DNA of 9,323 nucleotides, from contig JAJDAI010001098.1 of assembly GCA_029261955.1 (NCBI GenBank), forward strand, positions 1 to 9,323, in the 5' to 3' direction. Positions 1-5,469 of this stretch are shown one piece after another. Numbering within the stretch: the stretch's first letter is position 1; the number at the start of each line of letters is the position of its first letter. The position numbers were made by a program, and so were the translations under genes. The notes beneath the pieces are model-generated. The model ran no database searches. It had not been told where the DNA came from and was given only the letters and a program-made list of their open reading frames with translations. The stretch is from Deltaproteobacteria bacterium. Lineage in GTDB: Bacteria > Myxococcota_A > UBA796 > UBA9615.

Positions 1-120
1 AACTTCGCAGGCCTGCCGGGTGGGGCGAAGCTGCTGCTGAGCGCCCTCATGATCCTGGGGCGGCTCGAGTTCTACACGGTGCTCGCCCTGCTGGCGCCTG
101 GCTTCTGGAGGTCCCGATGA
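1..120 (+). CDS. TrkH-type potassium transporter, C-terminal end (partial)
   Basis: Frame 1 is open from the first base to the TGA at 118-120 and gives 39 residues. It ends with a hydrophobic helix and the segment GRLEFYTVLALLAPGFWR. That segment closely resembles the C-terminal signature of TrkH/KtrB-family potassium-translocating subunits, where GRLE-(hydrophobic)-TVL is followed by a Phe-Trp-Arg end. These proteins form the membrane pore of Trk/Ktr potassium uptake systems and work with a cytoplasmic TrkA/KtrA nucleotide-binding subunit. Only the last helix is visible, so the family call rests on a short match. The stop codon overlaps the start of the next gene (ATGA), which suggests a shared transcript. 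A trkA/ktrA gene would be expected upstream, outside the window. Confidence 0.8.
   Translation, partial: NFAGLPGGAKLLLSALMILGRLEFYTVLALLAPGFWRSR
107..111 (+). promoter_or_regulatory. Ribosome binding site of the sirtuin gene
   Basis: GGAGG lies 5 bases before the ATG at 117, inside the last codons of the TrkH-type gene. This is one of the clearest Shine-Dalgarno sites in the window and it fixes the sirtuin start at 117. The ATGA overlap with the upstream stop also suggests translational coupling. Confidence 0.7.
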
Positions 121-767
121 TCGACGCTGCACGGGCCGTGATCGACTCCGCCGATGCGCTGCTCATCGGGGCGGGTGCCGGCATGGGCGTGGACTCGGGG
201 CTGCCGGACTTCCGGGGAGACGAGGGCTTCTGGAGGGCCTACCCGCCGCTGAAGCGCCTCGGCATCTCCTTCCACGAGATGGCCGACCCGCGCTGGTTCA
301 AGCAGGACCCGACCCTGGCCTGGGGCTTCTACGGCCACCGCCTGAACCTCTACCGGACGACGGTGCCGCACCCAGGCTTCGGGATGCTGAGGGCGCTCGC
401 CCGCGGCCGCCCGCTCTTCGTGTTCACGTCCAACGTCGACGGCCAGTTCCAGCGCGCCGGCTTCGCGGGAGGGCAGATCCTGGAGGTCCACGGATCGATC
501 CACCACCTGCAGTGCATGCGGCCCTGCTCCGAGGTGATCTGGGCGGCGGACGGGCGCTCCCGTCGCTGGACGAGCGGGGCGGGCCGCGTCGCGGTGTTGG
601 AGTTCGGGGCCGGCACCGCGGTGCCCAACCTGCGCCTGCAGCGCGAGCGGGTCGCGGCGGGCGCGGGCACCGCCATCCGCGTGAACCCGCGGGAGTCCTT
701 CGGGCCGCCGGGCACGATCTCCCCTCCGCTCGGCGCCCTGGACGCATGCGAAGCGCTCGTCGGGTGA
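117..767 (+). CDS. Sir2-family NAD-dependent deacetylase, internally shortened
   Basis: This 216-residue protein carries the start of a sirtuin fold. It has the NAD-binding GAGAGMG at 18-24 followed by SGLPDFRG at 27-34, a TSNVDG motif at 104-109 (the counterpart of TQNID), and EVHGS at 123-127 with the candidate catalytic His125. The first zinc cysteine pair is C133 and C137. After residue 146 the expected second cysteine pair and the (R)PN-(I/V)-MFG(E/D) segment are absent. The sequence runs straight into the final Rossmann part: VLEFGAGTAVP at 160-170, then a VNPRE motif at 189-193. Family members of this type are, from memory, about 260-280 residues, so roughly 55-60 are missing, in frame and without a stop. 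Full-length homologues remove acyl groups from lysines using NAD. This copy probably cannot bind structural zinc and may be inactive. It overlaps the next gene by 22 bases. Confidence 0.78.
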   Translation: MIDAARAVIDSADALLIGAGAGMGVDSGLPDFRGDEGFWRAYPPLKRLGISFHEMADPRWFKQDPTLAWGFYGHRLNLYRTTVPHPGFGMLRALARGRPLFVFTSNVDGQFQRAGFAGGQILEVHGSIHHLQCMRPCSEVIWAADGRSRRWTSGAGRVAVLEFGAGTAVPNLRLQRERVAAGAGTAIRVNPRESFGPPGTISPPLGALDACEALVG

Positions 768-1759
768 GGGGGCTGGTGCTGATGGTCCTGCTCGCGGGCT
801 GCGGCTCGGCCGAGCGCGCTGAGGCCCCCGAGCCCGTTCCCGCTGCGCCCTCGGCGCCCTCCGCCTTCGAGGAGCCTCCGGGCGCCCCGGGCTGCGTGGC
901 CGCCTACCGCGAGCTGCCCGCCCGCCTGGGCCTGAGCCGCGATCCGGGCCGTCGCGCCGCGCTGCTGGAGCAGGCTCGCGGACCGGCGGGACCGAACGAG
1001 GCGCCGCGTTCCTTCCAGCTGCTCCGCGACCGGGTCGAGCAGGCCACGGGCCTCGACCGCCTCGTCGGCCGGGCGAGCTGGACCGCGGGTCCGGCGCGCG
1101 ATCGCGCTGGGCTCGAGCTGCGCGAGCTGGTCGCCACCGACCCCCTGCTCGGGACCTGGCCGGCGGCCCGCCTGGCCCCTCGCTCCCCCGGCCCCCACCC
1201 CGCCATCCTGCTGCTGCATGGCCACGGCGACACGGTCGAGCAGGCCCTGACGGTCCGCTTCGGCGCGACCCTGGCGGCGGAGGGCTTCATCGTGCTGGCC
1301 CCGTCCATCCGGGCCTACTGGGACGGGGACTGCGAGGACGAGGCCGCCTGGACGCTGCTCGAAGCAGGCCTGAGCCTCATGGCCGCGCACGTCGCCGAGG
1401 CCTCCCGCGCGGTGCAGCACCTGCGCGCCGACGCTGCTGTGGACCCTGCCCGCATCTACGTGATCGGCCACTCCGGAGGGGGCGGCATCGCCCGCCTCGT
1501 GCCCTTTGCAGCGGACGTGGCGGGCGTGGTCAGCGACGGGCCCCAGGCCTTCGGCCAGCTCCCCGCGGACGAGCGCATCGGCGACGACTTCATCCCCGAC
1601 CTGCGCAGCTTGGGGCCCGCCTTGGGCCGCGAGGACTCGCTGGGCGTGCCCTCGGCCTTCCACGAGGTCGGTCCCGGAGGGCACGCGGCCGCGTTGCTCG
1701 AGAGACTCGACGGCTGGGGCGCTCGGGGCTCCCTGCTGGAGGCGTCACCGCCGCGGTAG
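746..1759 (+). CDS. Lipoprotein alpha/beta hydrolase (dienelactone hydrolase-like)
   Basis: This is a 337-residue protein with a typical lipoprotein signal: a basic start (RSARRVR), a hydrophobic run and a lipobox LAGC with Cys19. A Pro/Ala-rich linker follows. An alpha/beta hydrolase domain spans roughly 115-325. It has an oxyanion-side HGHGD at 158-162, the nucleophile elbow GHSGG with Ser243, and a late His in GPGGH (His313), with acidic candidates around 265-290. The arrangement resembles dienelactone hydrolase and acetyl-xylan-esterase-like enzymes, so an ester or related bond is the likely target. The substrate cannot be read from the sequence. The product is probably anchored on the periplasmic side of a membrane. 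An alternative start is GTG at 764, which overlaps the sirtuin stop as GTGA; the ATG at 746 keeps the basic n-region and is preferred. The last 18 codons lie inside a repeat shared with 3829-3966. Confidence 0.85.
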   Translation: MRSARRVRGLVLMVLLAGCGSAERAEAPEPVPAAPSAPSAFEEPPGAPGCVAAYRELPARLGLSRDPGRRAALLEQARGPAGPNEAPRSFQLLRDRVEQATGLDRLVGRASWTAGPARDRAGLELRELVATDPLLGTWPAARLAPRSPGPHPAILLLHGHGDTVEQALTVRFGATLAAEGFIVLAPSIRAYWDGDCEDEAAWTLLEAGLSLMAAHVAEASRAVQHLRADAAVDPARIYVIGHSGGGGIARLVPFAADVAGVVSDGPQAFGQLPADERIGDDFIPDLRSLGPALGREDSLGVPSAFHEVGPGGHAAALLERLDGWGARGSLLEASPPR

Positions 1760-1845
1760 CCCCCTGTCTCCTGTGCCTCGAGCCAGGCCGCCCCGGCTCG
1801 TGATTCCGCGCGGAGGCCGCTGGCGCAGTCCAGGCCCCCGGACGG
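1706..1845 (+). repeat. Copy A of a ~140-base imperfect direct repeat
   Basis: This stretch covers the last 18 codons of the lipoprotein hydrolase and the following 86 bases. It aligns collinearly with 3829-3966. CTCGACGGCTGGGGCGC at 1706-1722 matches 3829-3845 exactly (17 bases). GGCTCGTGATTCC at 1795-1807 matches 3915-3927 exactly (13 bases). GCTGG..CAGTC..GGCCC at 1819-1837 matches the other copy with a few changes. Offsets stay between 2120 and 2123. Across 1795-1839 about 34 of 45 positions agree without gaps, counted by eye. The centre (1723-1794) is weakly alignable only. Confidence 0.6.
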
Positions 1846-2062
1846 AGCCGCCCCCCCGGCGCCGCGTTCCTCGTCCAGAAGCATGCCGCGGAAGCGCCGC
1901 AGCCACTCCGAGCTCCCCCGCCCCGATGCCCTGACTGCGTTCGCGACCTGCTCCACCCCGTGCCAGGAGTCGATCGCGATCCCCCCCTCCTGCCGTGGCT
2001 GGGCGACCAGCTCGATCGGAGCCTGGGGCCCGGGAGGGCAGCCCTCGGCCTGGGGGCGGTCC
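1760..2062. other. Convergent intergenic region, 303 bases, no clear gene
   Basis: This lies between the stops of the + strand lipoprotein hydrolase and the - strand acetyltransferase/nitrilase. It contains the 3' part of repeat copy A (to 1845). On the - strand the frame is open from about 2067 through the gap and on into the hydrolase antisense, stopping only near 1456. In the part around 1860-2050 it reads with high G/C third positions (for example IAIDSWHGVEQVANAVR, with a possible GTG start at 1956). No recognisable domain and no stop inside the gap were seen, so it is not called as a gene. No tRNA or other RNA gene was seen. Confidence 0.6.
2030..2048 (-). terminator. Possible weak terminator hairpin after the acetyltransferase/nitrilase
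   Basis: GAGGG CAG CCCTC (2034-2046) forms a 5-base-pair stem with a 3-base loop. It can be lengthened across a bulge by CCG/CGG, and starts 15 bases past the stop of the - strand gene. No T-run follows in either direction, so this is a candidate only; such stems also arise by chance in GC-rich DNA. Confidence 0.22.
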
Positions 2063-3631
2063 TCAGATCTCCGTGTTGTCCGGCTTCCAGAGCACGCTGT
2101 ACAGGTCCGTGCGCCGGTCCCGCCAGTTCTTGGTCGTGCCCCGGAGCCGGTGCCGCCGCAGCGCCTCCACGTCGAACTCGTGCACCAGCACCGTCTCGAT
2201 GTTCGGGGAGGTCTCCGCCGCGATCCCGTCCCAGGCGAAGCCCACGTCCAGGGGCGTGTAGACGCCCGACTGCGCGTAGTGCACGTCGGCGTTCTCCACG
2301 AACGGCAGGTTGCCGACGCAGCCGGCGGTCACGGCGTAGACGTGGTTCTCGATGCAGCGCGCGCGGCAGGAGATCTGCACCCGCATGTGGCCGTAGCGGT
2401 CGTTCGTGCAGTACGGCACGAGCAGGATCTTCGCGCCGCGGGCGACGGCTGCGCGCACCAGCTCCGGGAACTCGACGTCGTAGCAGATGCAGATGGCGAC
2501 CTTGCCGCAGTCGGTGTCGAACACCTCGACCCGGTCACCGCCCTGCACGCCCCACCAGCTGGCCTCGCTCGGGGTGATGTGGATCTTCTTCTGGCTGTCG
2601 TAGGAGCCGTCGCGCCGGAAGAGCCAGGCCGAGTTGTACAGCACGTCGTCCTCCACCACGAAGAGCGAGCCGGCGACGATGTTCACGTTGAAGCGGATCG
2701 CGAGGTCGCGGAACAGCTCGAAGTAGCGCGGCGCAAACTCGGCCAGCTCGCGGGCCGCCCGACCGGGGCGACGCCCCTCGACCAGGGTCAGCAGCTGCAG
2801 CGTGAACAGCTCGGGGAAGACGACGAAGTCCGCGTTGTAGTCGCCGGCGGTGTCGGCGAAGAACTCGCACTGCCGGGCGAACTCGTCGAAGGAGTCGACG
2901 TGGCGCATGAGGTACTGCACCGAGGCCACGCGCACGGGCTCCACGACCTGCCGGCGACCGCGGGTCTTGGGCTGGAAGTCGAGGTTGACCCACTCGAGCT
3001 GGGTGGCGTGACCGGCCGAGTCCGAGTCCGAGGCGAGGTAGCCGGGCAGCAGCTTGCGAAGCAGGAAGCCGTTGCTCAGCTGGGAGGTCAGCACCGGGTC
3101 GTAGAAGCGCTTGTTGACGACGGCGTCGACGTACTCGCGCGGCGTCATCTCGTCCTGGTGCTCGCCGTAGCCCGGCAGGCGACCGCCGAGCAGGATGCGC
3201 TCCAGGTTCAGCTGGCGGCAGACCTCCTTGCGCGCGTCGTAGAGCCGGCGGCTGAGCCGCAGCCCCCGGTGGTTGGGGTCGACCTGCATCTCCACCCCGT
3301 AGAGGCTGTCGCCGTCGGGGTCGTGGGCCTCCAGGGTGCCGTCGCCGACGAGGGCGGCGAAGTCGTGGTTGTCCTCGAGATCGTCCAGCTCGACGATGAG
3401 GCTGGCGCACGACGCGACGACGTCGCCGTCCAGCTCGACGCAGAGCTGCCCTTCCGGGAAGACGTCGAGGTGGGACTGCAGGTCCTCGACGCTCCAGGGC
3501 TCCATGCCGGGAAAGCACCGCAGCTGCAGCGCGATGATCGCGGCGAAGTCATCGGGGGAGATGGGGCGGACGACGAGGGTGCGCTCGCCATCGGTGGCGT
3601 CGAGGCCGTCGGGGATTTCTGAGCTGGCCAT
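2063..3631 (-). CDS. Bifunctional GNAT acetyltransferase / carbon-nitrogen hydrolase (YhcX-type)
   Basis: This 522-residue two-domain protein begins with a GNAT acetyltransferase domain at about 18-205. The acetyl-CoA loop is at YGVEMQVDPNHRGLRLSRRL (111-130), though the usual second Gly of the R/QxxGxG/A loop is replaced. LGGRLPGY (148-155) is also family-typical. A nitrilase-superfamily domain spans about 232-500 with the expected triad: Glu274 in FPELF, Lys349 in KKIHI and Cys383 in ICYDVEFPE. The length and order match Bacillus subtilis YhcX (about 513 residues), a family annotated as amidohydrolase with an acetyltransferase-like N-terminus; its substrates are uncertain. It probably hydrolyses an amide or nitrile in the cytosol. 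The start at 3631 is preferred because GGAG lies five bases upstream and the frame above it loses family similarity, although it stays open to about 4456. It is a single gene transcribed divergently from the PAS-receiver operon. Confidence 0.9.
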   Translation of the reverse strand: MASSEIPDGLDATDGERTLVVRPISPDDFAAIIALQLRCFPGMEPWSVEDLQSHLDVFPEGQLCVELDGDVVASCASLIVELDDLEDNHDFAALVGDGTLEAHDPDGDSLYGVEMQVDPNHRGLRLSRRLYDARKEVCRQLNLERILLGGRLPGYGEHQDEMTPREYVDAVVNKRFYDPVLTSQLSNGFLLRKLLPGYLASDSDSAGHATQLEWVNLDFQPKTRGRRQVVEPVRVASVQYLMRHVDSFDEFARQCEFFADTAGDYNADFVVFPELFTLQLLTLVEGRRPGRAARELAEFAPRYFELFRDLAIRFNVNIVAGSLFVVEDDVLYNSAWLFRRDGSYDSQKKIHITPSEASWWGVQGGDRVEVFDTDCGKVAICICYDVEFPELVRAAVARGAKILLVPYCTNDRYGHMRVQISCRARCIENHVYAVTAGCVGNLPFVENADVHYAQSGVYTPLDVGFAWDGIAAETSPNIETVLVHEFDVEALRRHRLRGTTKNWRDRRTDLYSVLWKPDNTEI

Positions 3632-3642
3632 TGGGACTCCAG

Positions 3643-3668
3643 GGCGGCCGGAGCGGCGCCGGGCCGCC
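3643..3668 (-). promoter_or_regulatory. GC-rich leader hairpin abutting the ribosome binding site
   Basis: GGCGGCC (3643-3649) pairs with GGCCGCC (3662-3668), a perfect 7-base-pair stem around a 12-base loop that itself contains CGGCGCCG. On the - strand the hairpin ends two bases before the GGAG (3640-3637) of the acetyltransferase/nitrilase gene, so it could influence translation. Chance is a real alternative at this GC content. Confidence 0.3.
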
Positions 3669-3689
3669 ACCGGCGACCCCAGACAACGC

Positions 3690-3718
3690 TCTATAGACCG
3701 CCTCGGCGCACCGTGACA
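3690..3718 (-). promoter_or_regulatory. Candidate sigma70-type promoter for the acetyltransferase/nitrilase
   Basis: Reading the - strand, TGTCAC (3718-3713) is followed after 17 bases by TATAGA (3695-3690). The -10 element matches the TATAAT consensus at four of six positions; the -35 is poor. Transcription would start near 3683 and leave a leader of about 50 bases that includes the hairpin at 3643-3668. This is one of few A/T-containing spots in the region. Confidence 0.3.
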
Positions 3719-3814
3719 CCAAGGACCTGCGAAAGCGGGCCGCGGCTCCGACGACCGCCCCTCGTGACCACCCCTGCTCTCCCGGACCCCTGAGCAGCGG
3801 CCGCAGCCGCGGGC

Positions 3815-3828
3815 GGCGTCCAGACGCC
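3815..3828. promoter_or_regulatory. 14-base palindrome, possible operator
   Basis: GGCGTC-CA-GACGCC is perfectly self-complementary around a two-base centre and lies in the divergent region directly before repeat copy B. Its size and symmetry would suit a dimeric regulator. There is no second copy that I noticed in the window, and chance is possible. Confidence 0.25.
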
Positions 3829-3966
3829 CTCGACGGCTGGGGCGCCCGCGGTCCCCGAGGGGCGCAGCCGGCGCAGCAGGTGCCCATCCCATCTGTCCAA
3901 GAAAGGGGCGGCATGGCTCGTGATTCCAGGCGCGCGCGGCTGGTACAGTCGGGGCCCTCCCGACGG
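3829..3966 (+). repeat. Copy B of a ~140-base imperfect direct repeat
   Basis: This is the counterpart of 1706-1845, sharing a 17-base and a 13-base exact block plus a third imperfect block in the same order and spacing. The 5' part translates as LDGWGARG in one frame, exactly like codons near the end of the lipoprotein hydrolase. The codons just past the 17-base block differ only at synonymous third positions. The copy therefore looks like a decayed piece of a hydrolase 3' end with its downstream flank. It contains the candidate promoter of the PAS-receiver gene: TGGTACAGT here, TGGCGCAGT in copy A. Confidence 0.6.
3920..3949 (+). promoter_or_regulatory. Candidate extended -10 promoter for the PAS-receiver operon
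   Basis: TGGTACAGT (3941-3949) fits an extended -10 (TGn plus TACAGT, four of six to TATAAT). GTGATT (3920-3925) would be a weak -35 at a spacing of 18. A start of transcription near 3956 would exclude the ATG at 3913 and favour a gene start at 3980-3982. Confidence 0.3.
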
Positions 3967-3981
3967 GGGGATGGGGGAGAT

Positions 3982-5469
3982 GTGCGACCAGGGGGAGCAG
4001 ACGCCGGCGTCGCTGCGGTGGCTGCCCTCGCGGCCGCCATGGCATTTGCGATCGATGTGTCCCTCGAACTCGGGGTGGCCGGCGGCGTTCTGCATCTGCC
4101 GGCGATGCTGCTCGCCCTGCGTCTGCCCCGGCTTCGGGATGCCCTGCTCTTCGCCGGCCTCTGCACCGCCCTCGTGCTGCTCGCTTGGGGGCTCTCACCC
4201 CACGGCGGTGAGGGCTGGAAGGTCGCGACGAACCGCAGCCTCGCGATCGCGGCGATCTGGGTCGTCGCGGGCCTGGGCCCCGCCCAGTGGCGGGGCGAGG
4301 ACCTCTTTCGGCACGCCCTCGAGTCGACGCCGATGGGGGTGATGCTCGTGGACGCGAAGGGCTGCGTCGCCATGGCCAACGAGCGCGCTCAGCACGTCTT
4401 CGGCTACACGGCGGCTGAGCTGATCGGCCTGGAGATCGCCCACCTGATGCCGCCACGCTTCCGCGAGGCGCACCGGACGGACGAGGCCCGCTTCCGAAAG
4501 GGCAGGGTCGCTCGGACCATGGGCGGCGACCGCGAGATCCTGGGCTTGCACCAGGACGGCCGGGAGATCCCGCTGGAGATCGGCCTCGCGCCCGTCCGTC
4601 GACGCGGTCAGCCGCTGATGCTGGTCTCGGTCGTCGACGCGAGCCAGCGCTCCCAGGCGAACGAGCGCATGAGGCAGGAGCACAAGCGCGTTCGGGACCA
4701 CCTTCAGCAGCAGGTCGAGGATCTGCGCGCCCTCGTCGAGCGGGGCGGCGGCCTCGCCCTGGTCACGCTCGACGGCCGCCTGCGCATGGCGAACCCGGAG
4801 GCGAGCCGCCTGCTGGCGCTGGACCTGCGCAGCGACGGCGTCGCCCGCCTCCCGGTGCCGCTGCTGCGCGGCGAGTCCGTGCTGACGACCATCGATCGCG
4901 GCGAGCCCGAGCCGACCTTCGTGCAGACCCGGGCCGTGCCGACCACCTGGGGGGGCGAAGCTGCCCTGGCGATCACCGTCGAGGACGCCACCGAGGCCCA
5001 CCAGCTGCGTCAGCGGATGCAGCTGCTGGACCCGGGCGAAGACCCCAGCTCCGACCGGATTCAGCTCGCCGGGCGGGTGCTGGTGGTGGATGACGAAGTG
5101 ACGGTGCTGGAGCTCGCCTGCTCTCGATTGGCCGCGACCGGCCTCGGGGTGCTCGCAGCCCACGACGGCCGTGAGGCCCTGGAGCACCTCCAGCAGCGAG
5201 GCCCCTTCGACGTGCTGGTCACGGACCTCGTCATGCCCGGCATCGACGGGCTCGAGCTGGCCGCGGAGGCCGCCCGCATCCAGCCCGGCATCGAGGTGCT
5301 GGTCATCTCCGGCCACGGGCCCGAGGTGCTGGCCGAGTACAGCCTCGACCGCGAGGCCGTGCACTTCCTCGGCAAGCCCTTCCGCCTCGTCGAGTTGGTC
5401 CGCGCGGTGGGCGGCCTGCTCGATCAGCGACGGCGGGGCACAGGGCCTGGCCGGACCCTTCACTCGTGA
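3982..5469 (+). CDS. Membrane PAS-PAS-receiver protein without a kinase core
   Basis: The protein has 495 residues from GTG 3982. About four hydrophobic segments (9-99) form a membrane anchor. A PAS domain follows (about 104-217; MGVMLVDAKG, then the FGYTAAELIG turn), then a charged coiled-coil-like linker (222-253) and a second PAS-like domain (254-340). A receiver domain closes the protein (364-480) with all key residues: Asp370/Asp371, phosphoacceptor Asp415 in VTDLVMPG, Ser443 and Lys465. Hybrid kinases normally place HisKA and HATPase domains between PAS and receiver; no H-box or N/G-box ATP motifs are visible. It probably receives phosphate from a separate kinase and acts at the inner membrane. 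The stop overlaps the next start as GTGA. The start is uncertain. ATG 3913, with AAAGGGG upstream, would add 23 residues. Third-position bias, the repeat and the promoter argue against that, and ATG 3980 in the next frame hints at a nearby frameshift. Confidence 0.82.
   Translation: MRPGGADAGVAAVAALAAAMAFAIDVSLELGVAGGVLHLPAMLLALRLPRLRDALLFAGLCTALVLLAWGLSPHGGEGWKVATNRSLAIAAIWVVAGLGPAQWRGEDLFRHALESTPMGVMLVDAKGCVAMANERAQHVFGYTAAELIGLEIAHLMPPRFREAHRTDEARFRKGRVARTMGGDREILGLHQDGREIPLEIGLAPVRRRGQPLMLVSVVDASQRSQANERMRQEHKRVRDHLQQQVEDLRALVERGGGLALVTLDGRLRMANPEASRLLALDLRSDGVARLPVPLLRGESVLTTIDRGEPEPTFVQTRAVPTTWGGEAALAITVEDATEAHQLRQRMQLLDPGEDPSSDRIQLAGRVLVVDDEVTVLELACSRLAATGLGVLAAHDGREALEHLQQRGPFDVLVTDLVMPGIDGLELAAEAARIQPGIEVLVISGHGPEVLAEYSLDREAVHFLGKPFRLVELVRAVGGLLDQRRRGTGPGRTLHS

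Larger units (their letters stand above)
3632..3981. other. Divergent intergenic region, 350 bases
   Basis: This lies between the starts of the - strand acetyltransferase/nitrilase and the + strand PAS-receiver gene. It holds a leader hairpin (3643-3668), a candidate - strand promoter (3690-3718), a perfect 14-base palindrome GGCGTCCAGACGCC (3815-3828), repeat copy B (3829-3966) and a candidate + strand extended -10 promoter (3920-3949). No independent gene was recognised. The + strand frame of the PAS-receiver gene stays open leftward through much of this region, but with much A/T at third positions in the part just before the gene. Confidence 0.6.

Noticed and set aside
350..1684. - strand open frame across the sirtuin and hydrolase genes
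   Set aside because: Spans two real + strand genes on the opposite strand; Gln/Gly/Arg/Ala-rich shadow.
1883..3622. Long + strand open frame opposite the acetyltransferase/nitrilase gene
   Set aside because: It is antisense to a clearly recognisable two-domain protein, is Val/Asp/Leu/Glu-rich without domain motifs, and exists because G/C-biased third positions remove antisense stops.
3632..4456. N-terminal extension of the acetyltransferase/nitrilase frame beyond 3631
   Set aside because: The extension is Arg/Pro-rich low-complexity sequence that runs antisense into the PAS-receiver gene. The ATG at 3631 has a ribosome binding site and matches the family length.
4195..5463. Long - strand open frame opposite the PAS-receiver gene
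   Set aside because: Shadow of PAS and receiver codons; no motifs of its own and low-complexity composition.
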